From positions 2,232,001-2,296,000 of the forward strand of contig NZ_CP108938.1 of assembly GCF_036347135.1 (NCBI RefSeq): DNA of 64,000 bases, read 5' to 3'. Origin of the DNA: Streptomyces sp. NBC_00775 (GTDB lineage Bacteria > Actinomycetota > Actinomycetes > Streptomycetales > Streptomycetaceae). The translations under genes and the position numbers were made by a program. Under the pieces are notes generated by a model, which saw only the letters and a program-made list of their open reading frames with translations, ran no database searches and was not told the DNA's origin. This document shows, one piece after another, positions 47,556-55,170 of the stretch; position 1 is the first letter of the stretch, and every line of letters starts with the position of its first letter.

Positions 47556-49550
47556 CTAGGGGCAGCTGATCCGTGTGTCCCCCGTGTCCGTCGTGCACGT
47601 GTCCGTGCCTAGGCCCCCGTTGGCGGTGTCGTTGCCGGAGACGCTGTCGACGGTGTTGAGCTTGTCGTTGCCGTAGTTGCCGATCAGGTTGTCGTTGCCG
47701 GGGCCGCCGTTCAGCGTGTCGTCGCTGTAGCTGCCGTCGAGGCGGTCGTTGCCGTAGCCGCCGTACACCGTGTCGTTGCCGAAGCTCGCGTTGACCGTGT
47801 CGTCGCCGCCGAGGGCGCAGATCACGTCGTTGCCGTAGGTGCCGTTGAGGGTGTCGTTGCCGCTGGTGCCGATGATGGTGCAGCCGTGGCTGTTGTTGAC
47901 GGTGGTGGTCGCCGTGGCGCTGTTGTTGCCCGGGATGGGGTCGGTCTGGGTGGCGGTGACCGTGCCCCGGTCGGTGAGGGTGCCGGTGGCGCGGGGTTCG
48001 ACGACGACGGTCACCGTGGTGTGGGCGCCGGCGGCGAGCGTGCCCAGGGAGCAGTTCGCGCCGGTGGCGGTGGTGGTGCAGGTGCCCTGGCCGGGCGTGG
48101 CCGAGATAACCGTGGCGGCGGGGCCGGTGAGCGTGTCCGTGAGGGCGACGCCGGTGGCGGCGGTCGTGGTGCTGTTGTTGGTGACGGTCACGGTGTAGGT
48201 GGCCCGGTCACCGATGCCGACCGTGGCCGTACCGGACTTGGCGACCGACAGGTCCGGGGGCGGCGGGGTGCCATTGCCGCCCAGGTAGCGGACCATGGCG
48301 CGGTCGTCACCGGTGTTGCCGAAGGTGAGGATCCGGCCGTCGGACTGTACGGCCACGGAACGCGCCTCGTCGTAGTAGCCGAAGTCGGTGACCGCACGGC
48401 CGCCCGTGCCGAAACCGGTGTCCACAGTGCCGTCGGTGTTGTAGCGGGCCACCGCGAAGTCGGTGTTCCTGATGCCCGCGGCGACGATCCGGCCGTCGGA
48501 CTGGAGTGCCATGTCGTTCGCCCGGTCGGCGCTGCCGCCGAGGTCGGTGGTGGTCTTGCCGCCCGTGCCGAAGGTGGCGTCCAGGCCGCCGCTGGTGGTG
48601 TACCGGGCCAGTGCGAAGTCGCCGCCGCTGTATCCGGCGGCGACGATCCGGCCGTCCGGCTGGACACCGAGGCTCTGTGCCACGTCGTAGTCGCCGAAGT
48701 CGGTGATCACGCGGCCGCCCGTGCCGAAGGTGGTGTCCAGGCCGCCGTCGGTGTTGTAGCGGACGAGCGCGAAGTCGAAGGCGGTGCTCCCGGTGTAGCC
48801 CGCGACCACGATCCGGCCGTCCGGCTGGAGCGCCATGTCGTTTCCGAGCGCGCCCTGGTCGAAGGGGGTGACGACCTTGCCGGTGCCGCCGAAGCTCGTG
48901 TCGAGGTTGCCGTCGGTGTCGTAGCGGACCACCGCGAACCGGCCGCCGGTCTGGCCCGCGGCGACAATCCTTCCGTCGGGCTGCACCGCGACCGCCTGGG
49001 CGTCCGAGGAGCCGTTGTCGCCGAAGTCGGCGCGGACCCAGCCGTCGCCGCTGAAGGTGGTGTCCAGGCTGCCGCCCGCCGTGTAACGGGCCACCGTGAA
49101 CCAGCAGCAGCCTCCTTCGCCTTCCGGCAGCACCTCGGTGCGGCCGACCACGACGATCTTTCCGTCGGGCTGGAGCGCGACGGCCTGCGCCTGGTCCGTG
49201 CCACCGCCGAAGTCGGTGACCGTCTCGCCGGCGTCGCCGAACGAGGTGTCCGCACTGCCGTCGGCGTTGTGCCGTGTCACGGAGAAGTCGGGCGTCAGCC
49301 ACCCGGCCTGCTGGTCGGTGCCGACGGTGACGATCTTGCCGTCGGGCTGGAGGGCCGCGTCCTGCCCCTCCTCGAAGTAGCCACGGTCGATGGTGAGCTT
49401 GCCGCCACTGCCGAAGGAGGGGTCGAGATCGCCGGGCGCGGCGACCGCCCCACCGGGCAGGACGATGACGAGCGCCAGCGCCGCGGCGAGGGCCGACGCG
49501 ACCCGCCCCACGCGCGCGCGATACGGATGCCGGTAAGTGAGGGTGGACAT
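47556..49550 (-). CDS. Secreted repeat protein: delta-60 repeats, DUF11 domain and RTX calcium-binding repeats
   Basis: Extracellular protein of 664 residues. After a Sec signal (VASALAAALALVIVLPGGAVAA) come about seven delta-60 repeats of roughly 55 residues (LQPDGKIVVVG, YNTDGGLDTTFG and similar), which form a propeller-like fold. A DUF11 domain follows (DLSVAKSGTATVGIGDRATYTVTVTN-like). The C-terminal 100 residues are RTX-type nonapeptides (GNDTLNGTYGNDVICALGGDD, GYGNDRLDGSYSDD), which bind calcium. The ATG at 49550 starts the signal directly. An adhesin or surface-structural role is plausible; no enzyme domain is visible. Confidence 0.82.
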   Translation of the reverse strand: MSTLTYRHPYRARVGRVASALAAALALVIVLPGGAVAAPGDLDPSFGSGGKLTIDRGYFEEGQDAALQPDGKIVTVGTDQQAGWLTPDFSVTRHNADGSADTSFGDAGETVTDFGGGTDQAQAVALQPDGKIVVVGRTEVLPEGEGGCCWFTVARYTAGGSLDTTFSGDGWVRADFGDNGSSDAQAVAVQPDGRIVAAGQTGGRFAVVRYDTDGNLDTSFGGTGKVVTPFDQGALGNDMALQPDGRIVVAGYTGSTAFDFALVRYNTDGGLDTTFGTGGRVITDFGDYDVAQSLGVQPDGRIVAAGYSGGDFALARYTTSGGLDATFGTGGKTTTDLGGSADRANDMALQSDGRIVAAGIRNTDFAVARYNTDGTVDTGFGTGGRAVTDFGYYDEARSVAVQSDGRILTFGNTGDDRAMVRYLGGNGTPPPPDLSVAKSGTATVGIGDRATYTVTVTNNSTTTAATGVALTDTLTGPAATVISATPGQGTCTTTATGANCSLGTLAAGAHTTVTVVVEPRATGTLTDRGTVTATQTDPIPGNNSATATTTVNNSHGCTIIGTSGNDTLNGTYGNDVICALGGDDTVNASFGNDTVYGGYGNDRLDGSYSDDTLNGGPGNDNLIGNYGNDKLNTVDSVSGNDTANGGLGTDTCTTDTGDTRISCP

Positions 49551-49761
49551 GAGCCCAGCATCCGCACGTCCGTACGACCACTCCGTACGCCGGGCCATGC
49601 GCTGGGCTCACTGGGTGCCGAAGATCCACCCCCGGAGTGACGGTACCCGCCGCGACAGGAGGCCGGCCCGCGGCAACCTTTCCGCTCACGGCGGCGACAC
49701 AGAGGGAAAGCACCGCACCCGCACACCCCCATCCCACTTCGCAAGGAGTAGAGGAGCAGCC

Positions 49762-50841
49762 GTGCCGCACTCACCCGCACACCGGCGTCGCCGTCGCCTC
49801 CGTCCCCTCCCCCTCGTCGCCGCCGGCGTGCTCGTCGCCGCGGCGGCCGTCGCGTTGCCACAGCTCACGCCCGACGCCAGCGCCGCCACCACGTTGCGCG
49901 GGTACGCGGACGGGCGTGGCGTGAAGATCGGCGCGGCAGTCGGGGACACACCGCTCACCTCCGATTCCGCGTACACGAGCGTGCTGGACCGGGAGTTCAA
50001 CTCGGTGACCGCCGAGAACGCGATGAAGTGGGATGCCGTCGAGCCGACCCGCGGATCCTTCAACTGGGCCGCCGCCGACCGGCTCGTCGCCCATGCGAGC
50101 GCGCACAACCAAGGAGTACGGGGGCACACGCTCGCCTGGTACGCCCAGTTGCCGTCCTGGCTGAAGAACGGGAACTTCTCCGCGTCCGAGCTCAACTCGA
50201 TCCTCAAGAGCCACATCGACACCGAGGTCGGGCGCTACAAGGGCAAGGTGTACGCCTGGGACGTCGTCAACGAGGCGTTCAACGACGATGGTTCGATGCG
50301 CGGTTCGCTGTGGCAGGACAAGCTCGGGACCGGGTACATCGCGAACGCCCTGAAGTGGGCGCACGCCGCCGATCCCGCCGCCAAGCTGTACATCAACGAC
50401 TACAGCATCGAGGCGGACAACGCGAAGAGCGACGCCCTGTACGCCCTCGCCAAGCAACTTCTCGCGGACGGCGTGCCGTTGAACGGGATCGGCTTCCAGT
50501 CGCACTTCGTGGTCGGGCAGGTGCCGTCCACCATGAAGGCGAACCTGAAGCGGTTCTCCGACCTCGGCCTCGAAGTCTCCGTCACCGAGCTCGACATCCG
50601 CATCCCGCTCCCCGCCTCCTCCGCCGAACTCGCCCAGCAGTCCGCCGACTACAAGACGGCCAGCGAGAACTGCCTCGGCGTCCCGCGCTGCGCGGGCGTC
50701 ACCGTGTGGGGCGTCAGCGACAAGTACTCATGGATTCCGGGCACTTTCAGCGGATACGGTGCCGCCCTCCCGTACGACGAGAACTACGCGGCGAAGCCCG
50801 CCTACACGGGCCTGTCGAACGGGGTCAATCCGAACGCGTAG
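49762..50841 (+). CDS. Secreted endo-1,4-beta-xylanase, GH10
   Basis: Exported xylanase of 359 residues. A basic, Arg-rich signal (HRRRRRLRPLPLVAAGVLVAAAAV, cleaved near DASAAT) precedes a single GH10 barrel. The acid/base is Glu171 in AWDVVNEAF and the nucleophile Glu276 in VTELDI. VTAENAMKWD and RGHTLAWYAQLPSWL are the other family blocks, and WGVSDKYSWIP ends the barrel. No carbohydrate-binding module follows, unlike many streptomycete xylanases. The GTG start has AAGGAG and GAGGAG upstream. It is convergent with the AraC gene 14 bases away. Confidence 0.92.
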   Translation: MPHSPAHRRRRRLRPLPLVAAGVLVAAAAVALPQLTPDASAATTLRGYADGRGVKIGAAVGDTPLTSDSAYTSVLDREFNSVTAENAMKWDAVEPTRGSFNWAAADRLVAHASAHNQGVRGHTLAWYAQLPSWLKNGNFSASELNSILKSHIDTEVGRYKGKVYAWDVVNEAFNDDGSMRGSLWQDKLGTGYIANALKWAHAADPAAKLYINDYSIEADNAKSDALYALAKQLLADGVPLNGIGFQSHFVVGQVPSTMKANLKRFSDLGLEVSVTELDIRIPLPASSAELAQQSADYKTASENCLGVPRCAGVTVWGVSDKYSWIPGTFSGYGAALPYDENYAAKPAYTGLSNGVNPNA

Positions 50842-50855
50842 CGCTCCCGCGGCGA

Positions 50856-51827
50856 TCACGACGGACGCCCCGGCTCCCTTCGCCCGTGCCTCAGGTCGCG
50901 CGCCGACTGGCCGTAGTGCGCCTTGAGCGCGCGGGCGAGGTGCCGTGGGTCGTGGATGCCCCAGCGCGCGGCCACCGCCGCCGCCGTACGGCCGTCGTGG
51001 GCGGGGTCGAGCAGGTCGCGGCGGATGCGTTCGAGGCGTTCCTCGCGGAGCCAGGCCGCGAAGGGGGTGCCGGTGCGGTGGAACAGGCGGTGCAGCCGAC
51101 GTGCCGAGATGCCGTGCGCGGCGGCGACCGAGTCGACGCACAGGGACGGTTCGGAGATGTTCGCCAGGGTGTAGACACGGATGCGGTCCACGAGGTCCGT
51201 CTCCGTGTCCATCCTGCCGGGGGCGGAATCCGTGAACGCCGCGATCAGTAGGGACACCAGTGCGTCACCGACATGCGCCTGCGCCGGTCCCGTCAGTTCG
51301 TCGAGGTGCCGGCCGAGGCCCAGCAGGAACGCGGAGAGCACCGCCTGCGCCCCCGCGTCGGCCGGCAGCCGCCGGGCCGCCTGCCGGGCCACGGTGTCGG
51401 CGTGGCGGCCCAGCTCGGTGCGCGAGATGCCGACGGCCATCACGTCGCAGCCGTCGGGGACCGCGAGCCGGTACGGCCGCGTCATGTCGAACACCACGAA
51501 GTCCCCGCCGTGCGCCCGGGATTGCAGTCCGCCCTGGTCCGCGGCGGCGGGCCAGGCCGACCGGTGCAGCGTCACCTTCAGCAGCTCGGGATCGGTGGAC
51601 GTGATCGCCCGGGGTGTCCGCGCGACCAGATGCGCCGAGCCCCGGATCCGCGCCACGGCCGCACGCCCCACCGCCGCCGCGTCGATGTCGGCGTGAAAGC
51701 CGTCGACCCCCGGAGCGGTCACCGCGAGCGGCGCGAGGATCGAGGAAGCGGCGGTCTGGAGTTGGCCCACGGTGGCTCGGCGTACGTGTAACGCGCCTAA
51801 GACACCTGCCGCACCGTCGTCGTTCAT
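50856..51827 (-). CDS. AraC-family regulator with two early TTA codons
   Basis: Transcriptional regulator of 323 residues. The N-terminal half resembles the AraC-binding-like domain of XylS/OpuR-type proteins (FHADIDAAAVGRAAVARIRGSAHLV, SRAHGGDFVVFDMTRPYRL). The C-terminal AraC HTH pair is clear (SEPSLCVDSVAAAHGISARRLHRLFHRTG and AARWGIHDPRHLARALKAHYG). Codons 10 and 13 are both TTA (51798-51800 and 51789-51791). In Streptomyces TTA codons need the bldA tRNA, so expression is probably limited to late growth. The ATG has GAGGGG upstream. Target unknown; the adjacent xylanase or the AbaA-like locus are candidates. Confidence 0.87.
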   Translation of the reverse strand: MNDDGAAGVLGALHVRRATVGQLQTAASSILAPLAVTAPGVDGFHADIDAAAVGRAAVARIRGSAHLVARTPRAITSTDPELLKVTLHRSAWPAAADQGGLQSRAHGGDFVVFDMTRPYRLAVPDGCDVMAVGISRTELGRHADTVARQAARRLPADAGAQAVLSAFLLGLGRHLDELTGPAQAHVGDALVSLLIAAFTDSAPGRMDTETDLVDRIRVYTLANISEPSLCVDSVAAAHGISARRLHRLFHRTGTPFAAWLREERLERIRRDLLDPAHDGRTAAAVAARWGIHDPRHLARALKAHYGQSARDLRHGRREPGRPS

Positions 51828-52026
51828 GGCGCCGCCCCTCACACACCGACAACTCATCTCCCTTGACGTAAACGATAGTTGCCCGGTTCCGTGGCGCGAA
51901 TCGGCGACACCGCGGGCGGGAATCGGAGACTCGGCCGGGCGTCGGGTGCGTAGCTTGGTGTGCGGGGGAGCAATGTCGGCTGGAACGCTCACCACGGTTC
52001 CAGCCGACTGCCCTCCGGGTCCCGAG

Positions 52027-52458
52027 TCAGCACTCGACCCGGACCTCCGCCCAGACGACCTTGTACGGCGCGCCCGTCCGAGGCTCCACGCCCCACCGCT
52101 CGGCAGTCGCCGCGACGAGCAGCAGCCCGCGGCCGCCCTCGTCGGCCGACGCCCGCAGCACGGGCAGCCGGTCCGTCCGCCCGTCGGCCACCTCCACACG
52201 TACGAGCCCGTCGCGCAGCACCAGCCGTACGCGGAAGTCGCGCCCACGCACCCGCCCGTGCAGCACGGCGTTCGCGGCGAGCTCGGCGACGACGAGCGCC
52301 ACGTCGAGGCTCGCGTTCCCGTCGTACGCGAACCCCCACGCGTCCATCCGATGCTCGACGAGCCGCCGCGCGAGCCGGGCCCCTCGCGGGGTGCAGCTGA
52401 AGAGCTGCGTGAACGTACGTACGGTGACGGCTTCTTGGGCCCGGATGTCTCCTTGCAT
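52027..52458 (-). CDS. AbaA-like ATP-binding regulator (HATPase domain)
   Basis: Small protein of 143 residues with one histidine-kinase-type ATPase domain of the anti-sigma (RsbW/SpoIIAB) group. The N box is VVAELAANAVLHGRV, and the G2-like loop is ADEGGRGLLLVAATAERWG. Streptomyces has dozens of such proteins, often beside XRE-DUF5753 and DUF397 genes as here; some affect antibiotic production or development. It is divergent from the XRE gene. No strong ribosome binding site precedes the ATG at 52458. Confidence 0.85.
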   Translation of the reverse strand: MQGDIRAQEAVTVRTFTQLFSCTPRGARLARRLVEHRMDAWGFAYDGNASLDVALVVAELAANAVLHGRVRGRDFRVRLVLRDGLVRVEVADGRTDRLPVLRASADEGGRGLLLVAATAERWGVEPRTGAPYKVVWAEVRVEC

Positions 52459-52501
52459 GGGTCAACGGTGCCCATGGGCAGGCCGGTCGACCAGGTCCGC
52501 C

Positions 52502-52557
52502 ACTCGTACGCTGCGCGGCGTACGAGTTCACGCTGTGGACAGTAAGGGTAACAGTCC
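52502..52557. promoter_or_regulatory. Palindrome and GGTAACAGTCC element in the abaA-like/XRE divergent promoter
   Basis: ACTCGTACGC at 52502-52511 pairs exactly with 52518-52527 across 6 bases, a typical repressor-site layout. GGTAACAGTCC at 52547-52557 recurs at 53732-53742 in front of the TetR gene. Both lie in the 153-base divergent gap. Confidence 0.55.
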
Positions 52558-52611
52558 GTAACTATGGGTGACTTGGCGGGGTTGGCACCACAGCACTCGG
52601 GAGTACCCGGC

Positions 52612-53448
52612 ATGACCAACAGCACCACGAATGAGCCCGAGCCGTCGGACAGCCTGAAGACGTTCGGGGCCGTTCAGAAGGCCTTCCGCAAGCGGGCGGG
52701 TCTGACACAGGAGGAGTTCGCACCCTTGGTGCGGTTCCAGCCGTCGACAGTGGCGTCGATCGAGCAGGGCAGGCGACTGCCGCCGCGGGTCTACATCGAG
52801 CGGGCGGAGGAGGTACTGGACGCCTTCGGTGCCCTGTGGGCGGCCGCCAAGTACCTCGGCCGACAACCCGGGTTGGCGTCCTGGTTCCGGAAGTGGGCGG
52901 ACCTGGAGGAAGTGGCGATCAGCCTGTACACCTACGAATGCCGGTTGATTCCGGGCCTGTTGCAAACGGATGCGTACGCGCGAGCGGTGATGTGGAGCGT
53001 GCCGCTGCGGCCGACCGACGAGCAGGTCGAGCAGCGCGTGGCCGCCCGGCTCGCACGGCAGGAGCTGCTCAGCACGAGCCGGGAGCGGCCCACGGTGTTC
53101 AGCTTCATCATCGAACAGGCCATCCTGGAGCGGCACACCGGCGGCGAGGAGGTCACCCGGGATCTGATCGACCACCTGCTGGACGTGAACGAGCGACATT
53201 GGAACGTCGAGATCCAGCTGATGCCGCTGCGGCAACCCGTGCACGCGGGCCTCGACGGCCCCATGCACTTGCTGGAGACCCCGGAGAACGAGTGGTTCGC
53301 GTACGCCGAGGGCCAGAAGACCGGCCACCTGATCAGTGACCGTAAAGCGATCAGCGTGCTCCAACAGCGGTATGCCAAGATGCGCTCACAGGCTCTCACC
53401 CCAGGGGACACGGCGAGCCTGCTCCAGCAAATGCGAGGGGCGCTATGA
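52612..53448 (+). CDS. XRE-family regulator with DUF5753 domain (WhiJ-like)
   Basis: DNA-binding protein of 278 residues. The HTH is at about 18-70 (AVQKAFRKRAGLTQEEFAPLVRF then STVASIEQGRRLPP), and a DUF5753 domain fills the rest (EVAISLYTYECRLIPGLLQTDAYARAV, FIIEQAILERHTGGEEV, MPLRQPVHAGLDGPMHLLE, WFAYAEGQKTGHLISD). The arrangement is that of S. coelicolor WhiJ, which with a DUF397 partner controls aerial development. The DUF397 gene overlaps its stop by 4 bases (ATGA). The ATG at 52612 was chosen for family length. Exact regulon unknown. Confidence 0.9.
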   Translation: MTNSTTNEPEPSDSLKTFGAVQKAFRKRAGLTQEEFAPLVRFQPSTVASIEQGRRLPPRVYIERAEEVLDAFGALWAAAKYLGRQPGLASWFRKWADLEEVAISLYTYECRLIPGLLQTDAYARAVMWSVPLRPTDEQVEQRVAARLARQELLSTSRERPTVFSFIIEQAILERHTGGEEVTRDLIDHLLDVNERHWNVEIQLMPLRQPVHAGLDGPMHLLETPENEWFAYAEGQKTGHLISDRKAISVLQQRYAKMRSQALTPGDTASLLQQMRGAL

Positions 53449-53702
53449 GCACGAGCACGACCGAACTTGCCTGGTTCAAGAGCAGCTACAGCGGCTCGGA
53501 AGGCGACGACTGCGTCGAAGTCGCCCTCTCCTGGCGCAAGTCGACCTACAGCAGCGGCAGCGAGGGTGACTGTGTCGAAGTCGCCACCTGCCCCACCACC
53601 ATCCACATCCGCGACTCCAAGAACACCCGCGGCCCCCAGCTCACCCTCTCCCCCACCGCCTGGTCGGACTTCGTGGAATTCGCCGCGCACAACCGAAGCT
53701 GA
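53445..53702 (+). CDS. DUF397 protein with internally duplicated motif
   Basis: Small acidic partner protein of 85 residues. DUF397 usually has one N-terminal motif of the form W-x-K-S-S-Y-S-x-x-x-G-x-x-C-V-E-V-A. Here it occurs twice in tandem: WFKSSYSGSEGDDCVEVA then WRKSTYSSGSEGDCVEVA, followed by the normal VRDSK-like IRDSKNTRGPQLTLSP and WSDFVEF end. The family is the partner, possibly antitoxin-like, of XRE-DUF5753 proteins. Start ATGA overlaps the XRE stop. Confidence 0.88.
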   Translation: MSTSTTELAWFKSSYSGSEGDDCVEVALSWRKSTYSSGSEGDCVEVATCPTTIHIRDSKNTRGPQLTLSPTAWSDFVEFAAHNRS

Positions 53703-53716
53703 CTGCACTAGGCTGC

Positions 53717-53735
53717 TACCTAGGCATCCTAGGTA
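53717..53735 (+). promoter_or_regulatory. TetR-type operator
   Basis: TACCTAGG and CCTAGGTA are perfect 8-base arms around CAT, 25 bases before the TetR start. The two arms each contain CTAG, rare in these genomes, so the match is unlikely to be chance. It is the probable autoregulatory site of the TetR/hydrolase operon. Confidence 0.75.
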
Positions 53736-53759
53736 ACAGTCCAGTGTGAGGTGGTCCCC

Positions 53760-54359
53760 ATGGCTCGCGTCGGGCTCACGACCGAACGTGTCGTGGAAGC
53801 CGCGGCCGATCTCGCGGACGAGGTCGGGTTCGAGAACGTGACCGTGTCCGCGTTGGCACGGCACTTCGGGGTGAAGGACGCGAGCCTGTACTCGCACGTC
53901 AAGAACGTGCAGGACCTGCGTTCGCGGATCGGGCTGCTCGCGGCCGGCGAGATGATCGACCGGATCGCCACGGCCGTGGCGGGGCGCGCGGGCAAGGACG
54001 CGCTCGTCGCCTTCGCGGGCGCCTACCGGGAGTACGCCCTGGAGCGGCCCGGCCGCTACCGCGCCACGCACACACAGCAGGACCCCGCCGTGATCGCCGG
54101 GTCCACGACGTACCTCCGCACGGCCGAGGTCACGTACGGCATGCTGCGCGCCTACGGGCTGTCCGAGCCCGACCTCACCGACGCGGTACGCCTGCTGCGC
54201 AGCACCTTCCACGGCTACTGCAACCTCGAAGCGATCGGCGGATTCGGCGCCCCCCGTGACGTACAGAGGTCCTGGGAGCGCGCGCTGGACGCCCTGCACG
54301 TGGCGCTGGAGAACTGGCCGCCGACGAAGGAAGACGATAAGGACGACGCTGATGAGTGA
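53760..54359 (+). CDS. TetR-family regulator
   Basis: Repressor of 199 residues. The N-terminal TetR HTH has VVEAAADLADEVGFENVTVSALARHFGVKDASLYSHV. The C-terminal half has the DUF-type WHG/TetR_C pattern (RSTFHGYCNLEAIGGFG). The ATG at 53760 has GAGG 8 bases upstream; a GTG 3 codons earlier is possible. Its stop overlaps the hydrolase start by 8 bases, so the two are coupled, and both are probably repressed through the palindrome upstream until a small-molecule ligand binds. Confidence 0.88.
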   Translation: MARVGLTTERVVEAAADLADEVGFENVTVSALARHFGVKDASLYSHVKNVQDLRSRIGLLAAGEMIDRIATAVAGRAGKDALVAFAGAYREYALERPGRYRATHTQQDPAVIAGSTTYLRTAEVTYGMLRAYGLSEPDLTDAVRLLRSTFHGYCNLEAIGGFGAPRDVQRSWERALDALHVALENWPPTKEDDKDDADE

Positions 54360-55170
54360 CCATCTGCCCTACGCCTACGACGTGCGCGGCAGCGGCCCCG
54401 TACTGCTGGTCATCCCTGGCGGGGCCGGTCATCCCATGGGCCTGGAGGCCGTCACCACGCGCCTCGCCGAACGGTTCACCGTCGTGACGTACGACCCGCT
54501 GGGGCTGTCGCGCGGGCCGCTGGACGAGCCGGTCGGCGACCAGCGGGTGGAGGCGTGGAGCGACAACGCCCACCAGCTCCTCGAAGCCGTGCTTCCGGAC
54601 GGCGAGTCCGCGTACGTCTTCGGCACCAGCTCCGGCGGCATCGTCGCCCTGGACCTGCTGGCCCGCCACCCTGAACGGCTGCGGCGCGTGGTCGCCCACG
54701 AGCCGCCGACCGTGGAGGTGCTGCCCGACGCGGCTCGACAGCGGGCGATGGTCGGGGAGGTGGACACGATCTGCCGCACGGAGGGTGTCGGGCCCGCGAT
54801 GGCGCGCCTCAACGCCGGTCTGGAGTACCGCACTTGGACTCCTCCGACGCCGTCCCCGCGCCCGGCCGACGCGGACACGGGCACGGGCACCCCCATGGGC
54901 ATCTTCCTCGCCCACGTCCTGCGCCCCTTCGCCACCCACACACCGGACCTGGACACCCTCAAGCGCCAGTCCTCCCGGCTCACCCTCGGCGCGGGCCACG
55001 ACTCGCGGCACCAACTCCCGCACCGTACGGCCGTGTCGCTCGCCGAACACAGCGGCGCCGACCTCATCGAGTTCCCCGGGGGGCACCTGGGCTGTCTGGA
55101 ACACCCCGTCGAGTTCGCGGAACGCCTCGCCCGTGCGCTACTTGCGGTCACCCCCCAGACGCAGCGCTGA
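54352..55170 (+). CDS. Alpha/beta hydrolase under TetR control
   Basis: Hydrolase of 272 residues. Oxyanion loop VIPGGAGHP, VVTYDPLGLSRG strand, nucleophile Ser93 in FGTSSGG, and a late FPGGHLGCLEHP with the His. It is coupled to the TetR gene by an 8-base overlap and is presumably induced by its substrate or product. Its 3' end overlaps the convergent TPR gene by 33 bases. Substrate unknown. Confidence 0.85.
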   Translation: MSDHLPYAYDVRGSGPVLLVIPGGAGHPMGLEAVTTRLAERFTVVTYDPLGLSRGPLDEPVGDQRVEAWSDNAHQLLEAVLPDGESAYVFGTSSGGIVALDLLARHPERLRRVVAHEPPTVEVLPDAARQRAMVGEVDTICRTEGVGPAMARLNAGLEYRTWTPPTPSPRPADADTGTGTPMGIFLAHVLRPFATHTPDLDTLKRQSSRLTLGAGHDSRHQLPHRTAVSLAEHSGADLIEFPGGHLGCLEHPVEFAERLARALLAVTPQTQR

